This document shows, piece after piece, positions 5,160-6,253 of a stretch of DNA of 6,253 nt. This DNA comes from Verrucomicrobiota bacterium (GTDB taxonomy: Bacteria; Verrucomicrobiota; Verrucomicrobiia; Limisphaerales; UBA1096): the NCBI GenBank assembly GCA_015658765.1, contig DQOE01000026.1, positions 1-6,253 of the forward strand. Direction: 5' to 3'. Both the position numbers and the translations under genes were made by a program. Below the pieces are notes generated by a model that worked only from the letters and a program-made list of their open reading frames with translations, did not search any database and had not been told where the DNA came from. Within the stretch, counting starts at the first letter, position 1, and every line of letters starts with the position of its first letter.

Positions 5160-5930
5160 TCAGCGCAAAAATGTCCAGACGGCGGCGGGGGCGATGACGA
5201 GCGCGGGGAGGTAGTCGGCCAACTGGATGCGCCGGATTTCCAGCAGCAACAGCGGGATGCACAGCACGATGAAGCCGCCGGTCGCGGTCACGGAATCGAT
5301 CAGCAATCCCGCCTCGGGCATGGCGTCGAGCCATTGCTTCACCACGACGGCCAGCAGCGTCAGCGTGCCTTGATAGACCAGCACCGGCACGGCGGAAAAG
5401 AGCACGCTCCAGCCAAATGTCGTCGCGAAGGTCATCGTCGAGATGCCGTCCATCACCGACTTGATCGCGAGGATTTCAATGTCACCGGTGAGCCCGTCCT
5501 GTATCGGCCCGAGCAGCGACATCGGCCCGACGCAAAACAGCAGCGTGCAGGTGACGAAGCCCTCGCTTGGCGGATGTTTTTCGTCCTCCTTTTGCGTAGC
5601 GGCGGTGAACTTTTTTCGTGCCCAGGCGCCCATCGAGTTGAGTCGCCGCTGGATGCCGATTTTGCCGCCGAGCCACTTGCCGGCGCTCAGTGAAAGCATC
5701 ACGACAATGAACAGGTAAACGCGCATCAGCCAGCCGCGCGCCGGCTGCCCGGGGTAGCTGCCGGCGAGGCCGCCCCAAATCATCATGAAGCCGATCGCCA
5801 GCGACACCAGCGCGATGGCGAGCTTGAGATTTTGCTGCGTCTTCGCGGAGATGTTGCGGAATATGAACAGCCCGGCGAGTCCCCCGAGGAGAATGCAGGC
5901 GGTGTTGAGAATGGTGCCGAGGCCGGTCAC
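5160..5930 (-). CDS. DUF554 family integral membrane protein
   Basis: This 256-residue protein belongs to the DUF554 family (Escherichia coli YqgA-like), inner-membrane proteins with no established function, sometimes described as putative transporters. It begins with the family signature [20 protein letters not shown] (2-21). About six or seven hydrophobic segments follow, near 5-24, 35-55, 69-84, 126-142, 172-198, 213-230 and 238-254. The conserved core is [20 protein letters not shown] (125-144) followed by DGLTGD and [13 protein letters not shown] basic, charged cytoplasmic loop lies at about 88-123. The start is GTG at 5930-5928, overlapping the stop of the chorismate-enzyme gene as GTGA, so translation is probably coupled. 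A longer open frame reaching 6167 is antisense-like low-complexity sequence over the other gene and is not used. No ribosome-binding site is seen. Family membership is confident; the transported substrate, if any, is unknown. Confidence 0.87.
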   Translation of the reverse strand: MTGLGTILNTACILLGGLAGLFIFRNISAKTQQNLKLAIALVSLAIGFMMIWGGLAGSYPGQPARGWLMRVYLFIVVMLSLSAGKWLGGKIGIQRRLNSMGAWARKKFTAATQKEDEKHPPSEGFVTCTLLFCVGPMSLLGPIQDGLTGDIEILAIKSVMDGISTMTFATTFGWSVLFSAVPVLVYQGTLTLLAVVVKQWLDAMPEAGLLIDSVTATGGFIVLCIPLLLLEIRRIQLADYLPALVIAPAAVWTFLR

Positions 5931-6253
5931 GCGCGGAGGTTGGGCGACTCCGTTGCGGGAGACAAGGGCAATGCCGACGCCGGCAGGTTCAGCGCCGCCA
6001 GCCAGCCGGCCGCCTTGTTGAGTGTCTCCTCGTATTCGGCGGCGGGATCGGAGTCGGCGACGATACCTGCGCCAACGTGAAACCACGCCGCGCCGTCCCG
6101 GCAAACCGCCGTGCGGATCAGGATGTTGAACTGGCTCTCGCGGTTGAAGCCGAGGTAGCCGAGGCATCCGGCGTACGGGCCGCGGATGACCGGCTCCAGT
6201 TCGTCGATGATTTCCATCGCGCGAATCTTCGGCGCGCCGGTGATGCTGCCGCC
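5927..6253 (-). CDS. pabB: Chorismate-binding enzyme, aminodeoxychorismate synthase component I-like (C-terminal part)
   Basis: The visible 108 residues are the C-terminus of the chorismate-binding domain shared by PabB, TrpE and related enzymes; the 5' part lies beyond the right edge. They begin with [20 protein letters not shown] (1-20), the family's most conserved block, which contributes to the chorismate and Mg site. [13 protein letters not shown] (24-36), FNILIRTA (42-49) and [17 protein letters not shown] (60-76) follow. The GSITGAPK and NILIRTA forms favour PabB, which makes 4-amino-4-deoxychorismate for folate, over anthranilate synthase TrpE, but the residues that separate the two are mostly upstream and unseen. 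After the fold ends at about residue 88 there is a 20-residue tail rich in Ala, Ser and Pro with no conserved features. The stop overlaps the DUF554 start by 4 nt. Confidence 0.85.
   Translation of the reverse strand, partial: GGSITGAPKIRAMEIIDELEPVIRGPYAGCLGYLGFNRESQFNILIRTAVCRDGAAWFHVGAGIVADSDPAAEYEETLNKAAGWLAALNLPASALPLSPATESPNLRA

Noticed and set aside
5931..6167. N-terminal extension of the DUF554 protein
   Set aside because: This part overlaps the chorismate-enzyme gene in another frame and is Arg/Gly-rich; DUF554 proteins begin at the TGLGTILN block, matching the GTG at 5930.

Overview
The window is GC-rich (except for one short intergenic repeat), gene-dense bacterial DNA with short intergenic gaps. 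It carries ordinary housekeeping and accessory enzymes and no phage, transposon, CRISPR or defence genes. The organism cannot be named from the sequence alone. An OGG1-type glycosylase, a bacterial ComB homologue, a DUF554 membrane protein and an ATCTGCG-type interspersed repeat together would fit a Verrucomicrobiota or related PVC-group bacterium. That placement is inference, with low to moderate confidence.

Layout. A compact minus-strand block runs from about 3914 down to the left edge in the order tlyA (rRNA 2'-O-methyltransferase), nadK (NAD kinase), a LacI-family regulator, an OGG1-type 8-oxoguanine DNA glycosylase, and comB (2-phosphosulfolactate phosphatase, cut by the left edge). Junctions are a 4-nt GTGA overlap, a 3-nt gap, a 20-nt gap and a 6-nt gap, so the five genes look like one transcription unit. 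Divergent from it, on the plus strand (3972-5066), is a MidA/NDUFAF7-family SAM-dependent methyltransferase. After a 93-nt convergent intergenic region filled by a 29-bp imperfect inverted repeat comes a second minus-strand pair, read from the right edge: the C-terminal part of a PabB/TrpE-like chorismate-utilising enzyme, then a DUF554 membrane protein joined to it by another GTGA overlap.

The most striking feature is not a gene. The perfect palindrome CTTGGCCAAG occurs eight times between 1069 and 4983, where a random 10-mer would be expected far less than once, and many one-mismatch copies accompany it. The copies lie in four genes on both coding strands and are read in all three possible frames (Leu-Gly-Gln, Leu-Ala-Lys, Trp-Pro-Ser), so selection or a copying process acts on the DNA and not on the protein. 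This resembles the HIP1 palindrome of cyanobacteria in behaviour but has a different sequence. One copy sits exactly where the ribosome-binding site and start codon of the glycosylase gene should be.

Functionally the operon mixes translation (TlyA), cofactor supply (NadK), oxidative DNA repair (Ogg) and sulfonate metabolism (ComB) around a sugar-type repressor. NADPH supply and 8-oxoguanine repair both relate to oxidative stress, but any common purpose is inference.
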